Shown here piece after piece: positions 21,536 through 32,102 of a DNA stretch of 64,000 nucleotides. The stretch covers positions 310,001-374,000 of the forward strand of contig NZ_SSBK01000001.1 of NCBI RefSeq assembly GCF_004795035.1, written 5' to 3'. The notes beneath the pieces were generated by a model. The model was not told the DNA's origin. It did no database searches and saw only the letters and a list, made by a program, of their open reading frames with translations. The first letter of the stretch is position 1. Each line of letters starts with the position of its first letter. Source of the DNA: Streptomyces sp. A0958. Lineage in GTDB: Bacteria; Actinomycetota; Actinomycetes; Streptomycetales; Streptomycetaceae. Made by a program: the position numbers and the translations under genes.

Positions 21536-23483
21536 CGATGGCCTCCTCAAGGGCTGTCGCCAGCTGCTCGGCCTTGAACGGCATGCCGTTGACCTGGGTG
21601 TAACTGTGCGCGTCCACCAGGTACTTGGCCCGGATGAGCGTGGCCAGCTGCCCGAGGTTCATCTCGGGGACGACCACCTTGTCGTAACGCTTCAGCACCT
21701 CGCCGAGATTCCGCGGGAACGGGTTGATGTGGCGCAGGTGGGCCTGGGCGATGGGGCGTCCGGCGGCGCGCAGCCGGCGGACGGCGGCGGTGATGGGGCC
21801 GTACGTCGAGCCCCAGCCCAGCACGAGGGTCCTCGCCTCCGCCAGGTCGTCCACCTCCAGGTCCGGGACCTCGATGCCGTCCACCTTGGCCTGGCGGGTG
21901 CGGACCATGAAGTCGTGGTTGGCGGGGTCGTACGAGATGTTGCCGGTGCCGTCCTGCTTCTCGATGCCGCCGATGCGGTGTTCGAGACCCGGCGTGCCGG
22001 GGACGGCCCAGGGGCGGGCGAGCGTCTGCGGGTCGCGCTTGTACGGCCAGAACACCTCGGTGCCGTCGGCCAGTTCGTGGTTCGGGCCGCCCGCGAACTG
22101 GACGCGCAGGTCCGGGAGCTGGTCGAGCTCCGGGATGCGCCAGGGCTCGGAGCCGTTGGCCAGGTACCCGTCGGAGAGCAGGAAGACCGGGGTGCGGTAG
22201 GTCAGGGCGATCCGGGCCGCGTCCAGGGCCGCGTCGAAGCAGTCGGCCGGGGTCCTGGGGGCCACGATCGGCACCGGGGCCTCGCCGTTGCGCCCGTACA
22301 TCGCCTGGAGCAGGTCGGCCTGCTCGGTCTTGGTGGGCAGCCCGGTGGACGGGCCGCCGCGCTGGATGTCGATGATGAGCAGCGGCAGTTCCAGGGAGAC
22401 CGCGAGGCCGATGGTCTCCGACTTCAGTGCGACACCCGGCCCTGACGTGGTCGTCACGGCGAGCGACCCGCCGAACGCGGCGCCCAGCGCGGCGCCGATG
22501 CCCGCGATCTCGTCCTCGGCCTGGAAGGTGCGCACGCCGAAGTTCTTGTGCCGGCTCAGCTCGTGCAGGATGTCGGAGGCCGGGGTGATCGGGTACGAGC
22601 CGAGGTACACCGGCAGGTCCGCCTGCCGGCCGGCGGCGATCAGCCCGTAGGACAGGGCGAGGTTCCCCGAGATGTTGCGGTACGTGCCGGTGGGGAAGGC
22701 CTGCGAGGCCGGGGCCACCTCGTAGCTGACGGCGAAGTCCTCGGTGGTCTCGCCGAAGTTCCAGCCGGCCCGGAACGCGGCCACGTTCGCCTCGGCGATC
22801 TGCGGCTTCTTGGCGAACTTGGCCCGCAGGAACGCCTCGGTGCCCTCGGTCGGCCGGTGGTACATCCAGGACAGCAGCCCCAGCGCGAACATGTTCTTGG
22901 AGCGCCCGGCCTCCTTGCGGGAGAGCTCGAACCCCTTCAGCGCCTCGATGGTGAGCGTGGTCAGCGGCACCGGATGGACGTTGTACGCCTCCAGCGAGCC
23001 GTCCTCCAGCGGGCTGGTCTCGTAGCCCACCTTCGCCATCGGCCGCTTGGTGAATTCATCGGTGTTCACGATGATTTCGGCCCCGCGCGGCACATCGGCG
23101 ATGTTCGCCTTGAGCGCCGCCGGGTTCATCGCCACCAGCACGTTCGGCGCGTCGCCCGGGGTCAGGATGTCGTGGTCGGCGAAATGCAGCTGGAACGACG
23201 AGACCCCCGGCAGGGTGCCTGCGGGGGCGCGGATCTCGGCGGGGAAGTTGGGCAGCGTGGAGAGGTCGTTCCCGAAGGACGCCGTCTCGGAGGTGAACCG
23301 GTCCCCCGTGAGCTGCATGCCGTCACCCGAGTCACCCGCGAAGCGGATGATCACCCGGTCCAGACGGCGGACCTCTTTGCCACCGGTTGATCCGGCTGCG
23401 GACTGGGGGTCACGCTGTCCCCCTACGAGCGCGTCACTGGCCTCGTCGGCCTGTTCCGCTGGGCTACTGACCTGGCTGGTCAC
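21528..23483 (-). CDS. korA: 2-oxoacid:ferredoxin oxidoreductase alpha subunit (fused gamma-alpha)
   Basis: 651 residues with an N-terminal gamma domain (IIRFAGDSGDGMQLTGDRFT) fused to the alpha pyrimidine-binding domain (YLGSYPITPASDILHELSRH, TTTSGPGVALKSETIGLAVS) and a transketolase C-terminal part. This fused arrangement with a separate KorB is the actinobacterial KorAB type, which supplies reduced ferredoxin in an oxygen-tolerant citric acid cycle variant. The upstream 280 bp (23484-23765) hold no gene and must carry its promoter. A low-complexity 35-residue N-terminus precedes the first domain. Confidence 0.95.
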   Translation of the reverse strand: MTSQVSSPAEQADEASDALVGGQRDPQSAAGSTGGKEVRRLDRVIIRFAGDSGDGMQLTGDRFTSETASFGNDLSTLPNFPAEIRAPAGTLPGVSSFQLHFADHDILTPGDAPNVLVAMNPAALKANIADVPRGAEIIVNTDEFTKRPMAKVGYETSPLEDGSLEAYNVHPVPLTTLTIEALKGFELSRKEAGRSKNMFALGLLSWMYHRPTEGTEAFLRAKFAKKPQIAEANVAAFRAGWNFGETTEDFAVSYEVAPASQAFPTGTYRNISGNLALSYGLIAAGRQADLPVYLGSYPITPASDILHELSRHKNFGVRTFQAEDEIAGIGAALGAAFGGSLAVTTTSGPGVALKSETIGLAVSLELPLLIIDIQRGGPSTGLPTKTEQADLLQAMYGRNGEAPVPIVAPRTPADCFDAALDAARIALTYRTPVFLLSDGYLANGSEPWRIPELDQLPDLRVQFAGGPNHELADGTEVFWPYKRDPQTLARPWAVPGTPGLEHRIGGIEKQDGTGNISYDPANHDFMVRTRQAKVDGIEVPDLEVDDLAEARTLVLGWGSTYGPITAAVRRLRAAGRPIAQAHLRHINPFPRNLGEVLKRYDKVVVPEMNLGQLATLIRAKYLVDAHSYTQVNGMPFKAEQLATALEEAIDA

Positions 23484-23765
23484 TTACTGGACCTCCCTCG
23501 GCGCGGCGGCTCGGAACCGTCCGGCCCGCCGGAGGTCCCCAGCCCCACCCTACGTCTGTAAGGGTCGCCTTCCTCTGACCGATCACATGGTGGACGGCAT
23601 TTCGAGACGCTTCATATCAAGATGGTGAGACGTTTCCCGGACGATTCCCGGCGCTGCTCCGTCATGATTCACCAGCGGCCTCGTTCCCCGTTGGACCCTC
23701 GCTGGGGACATCCGGCATCTTCAGTCTGACAGACCGTCAGCTGTGTGGGAGGTCCGTCGCCGGTG

Positions 23766-24440
23766 TCAGGAGTTCAGATAGGTCAGTACGGCGAGAACTC
23801 GCCGGTGGTCGCCCTCGCTCGGGGCCAGCCCCAGCTTCTGGAAGATGTTGCTGACATGCTTCTCCACCGCCCCGTCGCTCACCACCAGCTGCTTGGCCAC
23901 CGCGGAGTTCGTACGCCCCTCCGCCATCAGCCCCAGCACCTCCCGCTCGCGCGGCGTCAGCCCCGCCAGCACGTCCTGCTTGCGGCTGCGGCCCAGCAGC
24001 TGCGCCACCACCTCGGGGTCCAGCGCCGTACCGCCCTGCGCCACCCGCACCACCGCGTCCACGAACTCCCGGACCTCGGCGACCCGGTCCTTCAGCAGAT
24101 ACCCCACACCCCGGCTGGACCCGGCCAGCAGCTCGGTGGCGTACTGCTCCTCCACGTACTGCGACAGGACCAGCACCCCGATCCCCGGGTAGTCCCTGCG
24201 CAGCCGCACCGCCGCCCGTACGCCCTCGTCGGTGTGGGTCGGCGGCATCCGCACGTCCGCGACCACCACATCGGGCAGCGCGTCCTGCCCGGCGAGGTCG
24301 CCGATCGTCTTGATCAGCGCCTCCGCGTCCCCCACGCCCGCGACGACGTCATGCCCGAGATCGGTCAGCAGCCGGGTCAGTCCCTCCCGGAGCAGTACCG
24401 AATCCTCGGCGATGACCACGCGCACCCTGTCCTCCACCAC
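23766..24440 (-). CDS. LuxR/NarL-type response regulator
   Basis: 224 residues. The receiver has the acidic pair (VVIAEDSVLLREGL), phospho-acceptor Asp in DVVVADVRMP near residue 60, and Lys in GYLLKDRV. The C-terminal LuxR helix-turn-helix is LTPREREVLGLMAEGRTNSA then VAKQLVVSDGAVEKHVSNIF. The partner kinases are the two HisKA_3 proteins encoded directly upstream on the same strand; one regulator serving two kinases is unusual. GTG 24440 has a GGGGGA box. Target genes are unknown, but the position between kor and nuo suggests respiratory control. Confidence 0.93.
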   Translation of the reverse strand: MVEDRVRVVIAEDSVLLREGLTRLLTDLGHDVVAGVGDAEALIKTIGDLAGQDALPDVVVADVRMPPTHTDEGVRAAVRLRRDYPGIGVLVLSQYVEEQYATELLAGSSRGVGYLLKDRVAEVREFVDAVVRVAQGGTALDPEVVAQLLGRSRKQDVLAGLTPREREVLGLMAEGRTNSAVAKQLVVSDGAVEKHVSNIFQKLGLAPSEGDHRRVLAVLTYLNS

Positions 24441-24593
24441 GACGCTGATTCCCCCACCTGCTCGCTCTTGTGATCCGTATGCCGTCCAGCATCCCAGTAA
24501 CGGCAGTGACGTCGCGAGCGCGCGCGGGGTTGACCGCGCCCCGGGGGGAGGCTCCCCCCGGGGCGGTACGAATGACTAACCGCAGGTTTCCGG

Positions 24594-25949
24594 TCAGCCG
24601 CGCCAGGGCAGCTCGGCGGTCACCTTGGTCGGGCCGCCCACCGGGGAGTCGACCACCAGGACCCCGTCCACGGCGTCCAGCCGCTCGGTCAGCCCGGCGA
24701 GACCACTGCCCGCCGTCAGGTCGGCGCCCCCGTGGCCGTCGTCGGTCACCTGGAGCAGCAGCCGGTCCTCCGTACGCCACACGTCGACCGAGGCGTGGGT
24801 GGCGCCGGAGTGCTTGCTGACGTTCTGGAGGAGTTCGGAGACGGTGAAGTACGCGATGCCCTCGATGGCCTGCGCCGGCCGGGACGCCAGGTCCACCTCG
24901 ACCGTGACGGGGACCGTGCAGCGGGAGGCGATGGCGGAGAGGGCGGCGTCCAGGCCGCGGTCGGTGAGGACGGCCGGGTGGATGCCGCGTGCCAGGTCGC
25001 GCAGTTCCTGGAGGGCGACCTTGACCTCGCCGTGGGCCTCGTCGACCATCTTCGCTGCGGCCTCGGGGTCGGCGGTCAGCTTCTCCTTCGCGAGCCCCAG
25101 GTCCATGGCGAGGGCGACGAGCCGGGCCTGCGCCCCGTCGTGCAGGTCGCGCTCGATGCGGCGCAGGTCGGCGGCGGCCGTGTCCACGACCACGCCCCGG
25201 TCCGACTCCAGCTCCGTGACGCGGGTCGCCAGCCGGGACGGGCCCAGCAGCCCGGCCACCATCAGCCGGTCCACCGCGGCCAGACCCCGGATCACCCACG
25301 CCGACAGCAGGACGACGACCAGACCCAGCACGCTGGTGAGGGCCAGATCCAGGGGCGAGTCCAGATAGACCTCGTGCGTGGAGTCCCCGTACAGCTGAAT
25401 CCCCCGGACGCCCGTGTGCGAGGGAACGGCCCAGTGCCACAGCGGGTAGCTGAGGGCCGCCCAGCCCCAGGCCCACACCGTGAGCGAGACGCAGAAGGCG
25501 AAGACCGCCCACGGGAAGTGCAGCAGCGAGTAGAGCAGGTGGCGCCAGGACACCCCGCTCTTCAGGACCGCCCCGACCCAGGACATCAGCCCGCCGGTCC
25601 GGCCGCGCGCCGGAGCCGGGTCGGCCACGTCCAGCTTCAGCAGGGCCCGCGCCCGGGTCCGCTCCACCATCCCGAAGCCCCGGCACATGACCAGACCGGC
25701 CGCCAGCACCGGAATCCCCAGGAAGGTGACGAGCAGTCCGGCCCCCAGCGAGACCATGGTGATCGCGAAGGCGAAGAGCACGATGCTGATCGGCAGGCTC
25801 AGCAGGAGGTAGCAGAACTCGCGCCAGGTCCTGGCCTCCAGAGGGGCTCGCAGCGCGGCCGGCAGGACGCGCCGAGTCGCCGGGCGCTCCCCGGAACCGC
25901 TTCCCGACCGCTGGGGGTCACGTGTGTCCGGTCCGTATGCCGTGGCCAT
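24594..25949 (-). CDS. Sensor histidine kinase 1 (HisKA_3, DUF4153-like membrane sensor)
   Basis: 451 residues. Four to five membrane helices in the first 240 residues carry the paired hydrophobic sensor repeat (FCYLLLSLPISIVLFAFAIT and LLYSLLHFPWAVFAFCVSLT); then the dimerisation helix with phospho-His in [18 protein letters not shown], and a HATPase domain with [17 protein letters not shown] and DDGHGGADLTAGSGLAGL. An 80-residue loop between membrane segments (SHTGVRGIQLYGDSTHEVYL) may face outward. It lies 153 bp from the regulator gene. Confidence 0.92.
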   Translation of the reverse strand: MATAYGPDTRDPQRSGSGSGERPATRRVLPAALRAPLEARTWREFCYLLLSLPISIVLFAFAITMVSLGAGLLVTFLGIPVLAAGLVMCRGFGMVERTRARALLKLDVADPAPARGRTGGLMSWVGAVLKSGVSWRHLLYSLLHFPWAVFAFCVSLTVWAWGWAALSYPLWHWAVPSHTGVRGIQLYGDSTHEVYLDSPLDLALTSVLGLVVVLLSAWVIRGLAAVDRLMVAGLLGPSRLATRVTELESDRGVVVDTAAADLRRIERDLHDGAQARLVALAMDLGLAKEKLTADPEAAAKMVDEAHGEVKVALQELRDLARGIHPAVLTDRGLDAALSAIASRCTVPVTVEVDLASRPAQAIEGIAYFTVSELLQNVSKHSGATHASVDVWRTEDRLLLQVTDDGHGGADLTAGSGLAGLTERLDAVDGVLVVDSPVGGPTKVTAELPWRG

Positions 25950-26089
25950 GGGTTCCGTCCGTTTCTTCTTCTGCGTCCGCGTCGTCCGGGGCTGTGCGTG
26001 CGTGCTGTCTGTGCGTTCTGATTCAAGAGTGCTGGGTCGCGCGCCGGCGCACCATCAGGCCGGTATCCGTCTCGGACCGGGGGTTTCCC

Positions 26090-27301
26090 CTACCTCCTGG
26101 GCCCTGAGGTGTGCCCGCCGGCCGCGCTCTTCTCGGTCTCCCGGTCGCGCCAGGGCAGCTCGGCGGTGACGGTCGTCGGGCCGCCGGCGGGGGAGACCAG
26201 GACGAAGACCCCGTCGACGGCGTCCAGCCGCTCCGCGAGCCCCGCCATCCCCGTACCGCCGTCCATCGAGGCCCCGCCCCGCCCGTCGTCGCAGACCTGG
26301 AGCATCAGCCGGTCGCCCGTGCGCCACACGTCGACGGACGCCGTACGGGCCCCGCTGTGCTTGCTGACGTTCTGGAGGAGTTCGGAGACGGTGAAGTACG
26401 CGATGCCCTCGATGGCCTGGGCCGGCCGCCCCGGCAGATCCACCCGTACGGTGACCGGGACGGTGCAGCGGGAGGCGATGGCGGACAGGGCGGCGTCCAG
26501 GCCGCGGTCGGTGAGGACGGCCGGGTGGATGCCGCGTGCCAGGTCGCGCAGTTCCTGGAGGGCGACCTTGACCTCGCCGTGGGCCTCGTCGACCATCTTC
26601 GCCGCGGCCTCCGGGTCGTCGGCCAGCTTCTCCTTGGCCAGGCCCAGACCCATGGCGAGGGCGACGAGCCGGGCCTGCGCCCCGTCGTGCAGGTCGCGCT
26701 CGATGCGGCGCAGGTCGGCGGCGGCCGTGTCGACCACCACGCCCCGGTCCGACTCCAACTCGGCGATGCGGCGTTCGAGGTCGTCGGAGGGGGAGAGCAG
26801 GCCGCGCACCATGGCCCGGTCCGCGTTGGCCAGGAACCGCGACGTATAGGGGAGCGCCGGCCACAGCACGAGGCACAGGAGCGTCACCACGAAGGTGAGG
26901 ATGCCCCACGGCAGCCGCATGAACGAGTACAGCGCCGCCCGCCAGGCCACCGGGTCCATCAGGCTCGACCACAGCCAGGCGAAGAACCCCTCCTCCCGGC
27001 GTGCCCGGGCCACCGGACTCGGCTCCTCGACCCGCACCCCCAGCAGCTTGCGCGCACGGCCCCGCTCGGCCCGCCCGATCAGCCGGGCACCCTGCAACCC
27101 GGCGGCTAGCAGGGGCAGCCCGACCACGGTGACCGCGAGGCCCACGCCGACGCTGATCATCAACACTGTGTAAACAAATCCGACGACCGCCATCGGAAAG
27201 TTGGCGAGGAGGTGCGCGACCTCCTTCCACGTCCACCGGCCGAAGGCGAAGCGGACAGGAGGCGGCCCGTCGTTGGAGGGCACCTGGGGGCTCATGGTCA
27301 T
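26090..27301 (-). CDS. Sensor histidine kinase 2, paralogue of kinase 1
   Basis: 403 residues with the same architecture: paired membrane sensor repeats ([20 protein letters not shown] and [20 protein letters not shown]), HisKA_3 with [18 protein letters not shown], and a HATPase with [19 protein letters not shown]. It lacks the outward loop of kinase 1. ATG 27301 or 27295 are both possible; upstream codons are less likely. Blocks of about 150 bp in the catalytic core are nearly identical in DNA to kinase 1, whereas the sensor halves diverge, which points to gene conversion. It stands divergent to nuoA. Confidence 0.92.
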   Translation of the reverse strand: MTMSPQVPSNDGPPPVRFAFGRWTWKEVAHLLANFPMAVVGFVYTVLMISVGVGLAVTVVGLPLLAAGLQGARLIGRAERGRARKLLGVRVEEPSPVARARREEGFFAWLWSSLMDPVAWRAALYSFMRLPWGILTFVVTLLCLVLWPALPYTSRFLANADRAMVRGLLSPSDDLERRIAELESDRGVVVDTAAADLRRIERDLHDGAQARLVALAMGLGLAKEKLADDPEAAAKMVDEAHGEVKVALQELRDLARGIHPAVLTDRGLDAALSAIASRCTVPVTVRVDLPGRPAQAIEGIAYFTVSELLQNVSKHSGARTASVDVWRTGDRLMLQVCDDGRGGASMDGGTGMAGLAERLDAVDGVFVLVSPAGGPTTVTAELPWRDRETEKSAAGGHTSGPRR

Positions 27302-27517
27302 ACGACCAGCCTGCCGGGCGGGACCTGCGGATGCCATGGGGCTCGTGGGTGAGGCGGAGTAGGGATATCCCCACCGTGCCCCGCCCGACCCCGTTGTCCC
27401 GCCCGACCCCGCCCAACCCCGTTCGTTGCCCGACGCAACTGCTTACCCGTCCTTTACAGGGCCTAGACTCCCGTGCGTACAGATCGTCGAACGGTTTGAG
27501 GGAGCGAGGGGGCGGAC

Positions 27518-27994
27518 GTGGCCGACGTGACGGACCTTCCGGGCGCGGCGTACCTGCCGGGCCCGTCGGAACTTCCGGACGTGGCGAACCCGCCGGGACC
27601 GGCACCGGCGCCGGCCGTGCTCGCGTCGGACTACTTCCACAGCTACTCGGTCGTCGGACTGCTCGCCGTCGTCGGCGTCCTGTTCGTCGCGGTCGCCTTC
27701 GGCGCCGGCCGGCTGCTGCGCCCCGTGGTCCCGACGCCGGAGAAACTCCTCACGTACGAGTGCGGCGTGGACCCCGTGGGGGAGGGCTGGGCGCACACCC
27801 AGGTCCGCTACTACGTCTACGCCTTCCTGTACGTGATCTTCGCCGTCGACTCGATCTTCCTCTTCCCCTGGGCGACCGTCTTCGCCGCACCCGGATACGG
27901 CGCGACGACGCTCGTGGAAATGTTCATTTTCCTCGGTTTCCTGGCCGTGGGACTGCTCTACGCATGGAAGAAGGGCGTCCTCGAATGGACGTGA
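27518..27994 (+). CDS. nuoA: NADH-quinone oxidoreductase subunit A
   Basis: 158 residues with three membrane helices. The core [20 protein letters not shown] and [20 protein letters not shown] is diagnostic of NuoA, which lines the quinone-site junction of complex I. The N-terminus is extended by about 35 Pro-rich residues ([20 protein letters not shown]) not found in typical 120-residue NuoA. GTG 27518 has an AGGGGG box. First gene of an operon running to 37658 with overlaps at nearly every boundary. The 27302-27517 gap to the divergent kinase gene holds the promoters. Confidence 0.95.
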   Translation: MADVTDLPGAAYLPGPSELPDVANPPGPAPAPAVLASDYFHSYSVVGLLAVVGVLFVAVAFGAGRLLRPVVPTPEKLLTYECGVDPVGEGWAHTQVRYYVYAFLYVIFAVDSIFLFPWATVFAAPGYGATTLVEMFIFLGFLAVGLLYAWKKGVLEWT

Positions 27995-28626
27995 CGAGCC
28001 CGTCGTCCGCCGAAGCGGGGGCCGAACCCGCCGCCGTACCCACGTTCCTCCCGGAACCGAAGCGCCTGGGCGTACTGTCCCGGCTCGCCCCGGAGCCGAT
28101 GAAGGTGGTCCTCAACTGGGGCCGCCGCTACAGCCTCTGGGTCTTCAACTTCGGACTCGCCTGCTGCGCCATCGAATTCATCGCCGCCTCCATGGCCCGC
28201 CACGACTTCATCCGGCTGGGCGTCATCCCGTTCGCGCCCGGACCCCGCCAGGCCGACCTCATGATCGTCTCCGGCACGGTGACGGACAAGATGGCCCCGG
28301 CGGTCAAGCGCCTGTACGAGCAGATGCCCGAGCCCAAGTACGTCATCTCCTTCGGCGCCTGCTCCAACTGCGGCGGCCCGTACTGGGACTCGTACTCCGT
28401 GACGAAGGGCGTCGACCAGATCATCCCGGTCGACGTGTACGTACCCGGCTGCCCGCCCCGGCCCGAGGCCCTGCTCCAGGGCATCCTGAAGCTCCAGGAG
28501 AAGATCGCCCGCGAGTCGCTGGGGGAGCGTTACGCGACGGCCCCCGGCGACCGCCCCTCCACGGCAGCCCTGCGCAGCGGCCTGGTGACCCCGCCGGCCG
28601 CTCCCGGGGAGGGCGAGGGCAAGTGA
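27985..28626 (+). CDS. nuoB: NADH-quinone oxidoreductase subunit B
   Basis: 213 residues. It carries the N2 [4Fe-4S] cluster: the adjacent cysteines in [18 protein letters not shown] and VPGCPPRPE supply the four ligands. In complex I, N2 passes electrons to quinone at the interface with NuoD, which this operon lacks. ATG 27985 overlaps the end of nuoA by ten bases. The C-terminal 30 residues are a non-conserved Pro/Ala tail. Confidence 0.95.
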   Translation: MDVTSPSSAEAGAEPAAVPTFLPEPKRLGVLSRLAPEPMKVVLNWGRRYSLWVFNFGLACCAIEFIAASMARHDFIRLGVIPFAPGPRQADLMIVSGTVTDKMAPAVKRLYEQMPEPKYVISFGACSNCGGPYWDSYSVTKGVDQIIPVDVYVPGCPPRPEALLQGILKLQEKIARESLGERYATAPGDRPSTAALRSGLVTPPAAPGEGEGK

Positions 28627-29789
28627 CCGCCGAGACCTCCTTCGACCGACTGCCGGACGCCGTCACGGAACTCTTCGGCGACGACGCCACGGCGGAGCGG
28701 GCCTTTGACCTGCTGACCGTCGACGTGCCGCCCGCCTCCTGGATCGCCGCCCTGGAAACGGCGCGCGACGGGCTCGGCTGCACCTACTTCGACTGGCTGA
28801 GCGCGGTGGACGAGCCGGGCACCGGCTTCCGGGTCTGCGCGCACGTCGCCGCGCTCCCGGCGGCGGGCTCCGGCGTACGCCGGCTGCTGATCCGTACGAC
28901 CGTCCCGCACGAGGCGGCCGCGCTGCCCACCGCGATCGGCGTCTACGCCGGAGCCGCCTGGCACGAGCGCGAGACCCACGAGATGTTCGGCATCGACTTC
29001 GCGGACCACCCGCACCTCGTCCCGCTGCTCCTCCCCGAGGGCTTCGAGGGCCACCCCCTGCGCAAGGACTTCGTCCTGGCGGCCCGAGTGGCGAAGGCCT
29101 GGCCGGGCGCGAAGGAGCCGGGCGAGTCGGAACACGGCGGCCCGAAGCGCCGCACGATGCTCCCCCCGGGCGTCCCCGACCCGAACGAGTGGGGCCCCCT
29201 CAAGGGCCAGCTCCCCCCGGCCCCCACCCGCCCCGCCCGCACGGCGAGGGCCGCGGGCGACCGCCCTCCGCGCCGGACCCGCACGGCGGGCGAGGCGACG
29301 CCGACGAGGCCGGAGGCGCCGGGGACGTCGGGGACGGGCGAGCAGGGCGGCGCACCGGCTGCCCCGCCGCGCCGGTCCCGTACCGCGGGCGAGGCGACAC
29401 CGGGCGCCCCGGCCACCCCGCCGCGCCGCAGCCGCAGCGCGTCGCAGGGCTCGGCGAGCCAGCGGGGGGCGGAGGCGCCGGAGGCCGTTCGGGAGACCCC
29501 GGCCGCGGAAGCGCCGTGGCACAACGCGCGCCCGGCGTTCGACGAGTCCCCGGAGGCCGACGACGCATCCCAGCCCCCTTCCCAGCCCTCTTCCCAGCCC
29601 CTCCGGCGTTCGAGGAGCGGGGGCCCGGGGGCGGAGCCCCCGGTTCGGGAAGGGGCGGGTAGGGGAGAAGCCCAGCGCAGCGAACCCCCCACCGCCCCCG
29701 CACCCGAAACCGACCCCACCCCCACGGGCCCCGCGCCCGAAACCGACCCCACCCCCGACGACACCCCGACCGGAGGCGATCCCGAGTGA
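28623..29789 (+). CDS. nuoC: NADH-quinone oxidoreductase subunit C with long disordered tail
   Basis: 388 residues. Residues 1-155 are a normal 30-kDa domain with [20 protein letters not shown] and [10 protein letters not shown]. The remaining 230 residues have no homology to NuoC: they are Pro/Arg/Thr-rich with repeats of [19 protein letters not shown] and [20 protein letters not shown], and should be disordered. In S. coelicolor-like genomes this subunit is also elongated, as I recall. GTG 28623 overlaps the nuoB stop. Confidence 0.9.
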   Translation: MTAETSFDRLPDAVTELFGDDATAERAFDLLTVDVPPASWIAALETARDGLGCTYFDWLSAVDEPGTGFRVCAHVAALPAAGSGVRRLLIRTTVPHEAAALPTAIGVYAGAAWHERETHEMFGIDFADHPHLVPLLLPEGFEGHPLRKDFVLAARVAKAWPGAKEPGESEHGGPKRRTMLPPGVPDPNEWGPLKGQLPPAPTRPARTARAAGDRPPRRTRTAGEATPTRPEAPGTSGTGEQGGAPAAPPRRSRTAGEATPGAPATPPRRSRSASQGSASQRGAEAPEAVRETPAAEAPWHNARPAFDESPEADDASQPPSQPSSQPLRRSRSGGPGAEPPVREGAGRGEAQRSEPPTAPAPETDPTPTGPAPETDPTPDDTPTGGDPE

Positions 29790-30754
29790 ACGACGCACTG
29801 GACGTCGCCCTCCGCCTCGTCATCGTCTTCGCGGTCTTCATGGTCCTCCCCCTCGTCGTCGGCCAGACCGAACACAAGGTGATGGCCCACATGCAGGGCC
29901 GCCTGGGCCCGATGTACGCGGGCGGCTTCCACGGCTGGGCCCAGCTCGTCGCGGACGGCGTGAAGTTCGCGCAGAAGGAAGACATCGTCCCGGCGGGCGC
30001 CGACCGCAAGGTCTTCCGGCTCGCGCCGGCCGTCGCGCTGCTCCCGTACCTGCTCGTGCTCGTCGTGATCCCGATCGGACCGGGGGAGGGCGCGGTCGGC
30101 CAGGTCGTCGACGCGGGCATCTTCTTCGTGCTCGCGGTGATGGGCGTCGGCGTACTCGGCTCGCTGATGGCCGGCTGGGCGTCGGCCAACAAGTTCTCCC
30201 TGCTCGGCGGCCTCCGCACCGCCGCCCAACTGCTCGCGTACGAGCTGCCGATGCTGCTCGCCGCCGCCTCGGTGGCGATGGCGGCCGGCACGGTTTCGCT
30301 CCCCGGCATCCTCGACGCGTTCGAGTGGTGGTGGCTGCCGTGGCAGATCATCGGCGCCCTGGTCTTCTTCGTGGCCGGGCTCGCCGAACTCCAGCGCCCG
30401 CCCTTCGACATGCCGGTCGCCGACTCGGAGATCATCTTCGGCGCGTACACCGAGTACACGGGCCTGCGCTTCGCACTGTTCCTGCTCGCCGAGTACGCGG
30501 GCATCGTCGTGCTGTGCGGGCTGACCACCGTCCTGTTCCTCGGCGGCTGGCACGGCCCGATGGGCGCCGACGGACTCGGCTGGGTCTGGACCCTGCTGAA
30601 GACCGGCATCCTCGCGTTCCTCGTGATCTGGCTGCGCGTGAGCTACCCGCGTCTGCGCGAGGACCAGTTGCAGAAGCTCGCCTGGACCACACTCATCCCG
30701 CTCGCTCTCGCGCAGATCGCGCTCACCGGCATCGTGAAGGTGGCGATCAACTAG
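29786..30754 (+). CDS. nuoH: NADH-quinone oxidoreductase subunit H
   Basis: 322 residues, eight membrane helices. [20 protein letters not shown] and [20 protein letters not shown] with [12 protein letters not shown] are the conserved quinone-chamber loops of NuoH. It follows nuoC directly, where nuoD, E, F and G would normally stand. GTG 29786 overlaps the previous stop. Confidence 0.95.
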   Translation: MNDALDVALRLVIVFAVFMVLPLVVGQTEHKVMAHMQGRLGPMYAGGFHGWAQLVADGVKFAQKEDIVPAGADRKVFRLAPAVALLPYLLVLVVIPIGPGEGAVGQVVDAGIFFVLAVMGVGVLGSLMAGWASANKFSLLGGLRTAAQLLAYELPMLLAAASVAMAAGTVSLPGILDAFEWWWLPWQIIGALVFFVAGLAELQRPPFDMPVADSEIIFGAYTEYTGLRFALFLLAEYAGIVVLCGLTTVLFLGGWHGPMGADGLGWVWTLLKTGILAFLVIWLRVSYPRLREDQLQKLAWTTLIPLALAQIALTGIVKVAIN

Positions 30755-31419
30755 TGCCCCCGATCCCCGGCTCAGGCCTGGCCAAGGGCCTCGCCGTCAC
30801 CCTGCGGACGATGACGAAGAAGACCGTCACCGCCCAGTACCCGGACGTGCAGCCCGAACTCCCGCCCCGCTCCCGGGGCGTCATCGCGCTGTTCGAGGAG
30901 AACTGCACGGTCTGCATGCTCTGCGCCCGGGAGTGCCCGGACTGGTGCATCTACATCGACTCCCACAAGGAGACCGTGCCCGCCGCGGCCCCCGGCGGCC
31001 GTGAGCGCAGCCGCAACGTGCTGGACCGCTTCGCGATCGACTTCTCGCTCTGCATGTACTGCGGCATCTGCATCGAGGTGTGCCCGTTCGACGCGCTGTT
31101 CTGGTCGCCGGAGTTCGAGTACGCGGAAACGGACATCCTCGAACTCACCCACGAGCGCGACAAGCTCCGCGATTGGATGTGGACGGTCCCGGAGCCGCCC
31201 GCGCTCGACCCGCGCGCCGAGGAACCGAAGGAGATCGCCGCCGCCCGCAAGACGGCCGACAAGCTCCGCGCCCAGCAGGAGCAGGAAGCCGCGCAGGCGC
31301 AAGAAGCCGCGCAGGCGCAAGAAGCCGCGCAGGCGCAAGAAGCCGCGCAGGCGCAAGAAGCCGCGCGTGAGCAGGAAGCCGCGCAGGCGCAGGAAGCCGC
31401 GCAGGAGGACCAGGAGTGA
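30754..31419 (+). CDS. nuoI: NADH-quinone oxidoreductase subunit I with EAAQAQ repeats
   Basis: 221 residues. Two [4Fe-4S] motifs, [12 protein letters not shown] and [12 protein letters not shown], carry clusters N6a and N6b. The final 45 residues are a tandem repeat of EAAQAQ (18-bp unit, 31286-31404), expected to form a Glu/Gln/Ala helix. The GTG start shares one base with the nuoH stop (TAGTG). In complexes lacking the NADH module this subunit is the natural entry point for ferredoxin electrons. Confidence 0.93.
   Translation: MPPIPGSGLAKGLAVTLRTMTKKTVTAQYPDVQPELPPRSRGVIALFEENCTVCMLCARECPDWCIYIDSHKETVPAAAPGGRERSRNVLDRFAIDFSLCMYCGICIEVCPFDALFWSPEFEYAETDILELTHERDKLRDWMWTVPEPPALDPRAEEPKEIAAARKTADKLRAQQEQEAAQAQEAAQAQEAAQAQEAAQAQEAAREQEAAQAQEAAQEDQE
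31286..31404 (+). repeat. 18-bp tandem repeat inside nuoI
   Basis: Units of GAAGCCGCGCAGGCGCAA encode EAAQAQ; about six copies, the last ones degenerate (CGTGAGCAG). A length-variable region is likely. Confidence 0.85.
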
Positions 31420-32102
31420 TCACCGCCCTCGGAGCCGTCCCGGGCCTCACCGCCGGAGCCACCACCGGTCCCGCCCTCGCCGCAGCCGCGAACCACCACC
31501 CCGGCTTCCTCTCCCCGACCGGGGTCGAGATCGCCTTCGTCCTCGTCGGCATCGCCACCCTCGGCGCGGCCCTCGTGACCGTCACGACCAGGCAGCTGGT
31601 GCACGCCGCCCTCTGGCTGATCGTGGCGCTCGGCGGCCTCGCCGTCGAATACCTCCTGCTCACCGCGGAGTTCATCGCCTGGGTGCAGGTACTGATCTAC
31701 GTGGGTTCCGTCGTCGTCCTCCTCCTGTTCGGCCTGATGCTCACACGTGCCCCCATCGGCCGCTCCCCGGACGCCGATTCGGAGAACCGCTGGGCCGCCC
31801 TCGCGGTGGCCGTCGCCGCGGCCGGCACCCTCGTCTGGGTCGTCGTGGACGCCTTCCGCACGACCTGGATCGAGCTGGACGGGCCCGCCCAGGGCTCCAC
31901 CGAGGCCACCGGCTCCTTCCTCTTCCGGAACTGGGTGCTCCCCTTCGAAGCACTCTCCGTCCTGCTGCTCGCCGCCCTGGTCGGCGCGATCGTCCTGTCC
32001 CGCAAGGGCGGGGCCACCACGAGCGGAGCGGCCAAGGCCCGGGCCACCACGAGCGGAGCGGCCAAGGCCCAGGCCACCACGCACCGAGAGGACAAGAGCT
32101 GA
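31416..32102 (+). CDS. nuoJ: NADH-quinone oxidoreductase subunit J
   Basis: 228 residues, five membrane helices, with the conserved [20 protein letters not shown] and [20 protein letters not shown] proton-path segment. The C-terminus ends in a duplicated [20 protein letters not shown] stretch (27-bp DNA repeat near 32023-32075). GTG 31416 overlaps the nuoI stop. Confidence 0.95.
   Translation: MITALGAVPGLTAGATTGPALAAAANHHPGFLSPTGVEIAFVLVGIATLGAALVTVTTRQLVHAALWLIVALGGLAVEYLLLTAEFIAWVQVLIYVGSVVVLLLFGLMLTRAPIGRSPDADSENRWAALAVAVAAAGTLVWVVVDAFRTTWIELDGPAQGSTEATGSFLFRNWVLPFEALSVLLLAALVGAIVLSRKGGATTSGAAKARATTSGAAKAQATTHREDKS

Noticed and set aside
31286..31404. Repeat array considered as CRISPR
   Set aside because: The units are contiguous, in frame and protein-coding, without spacers.
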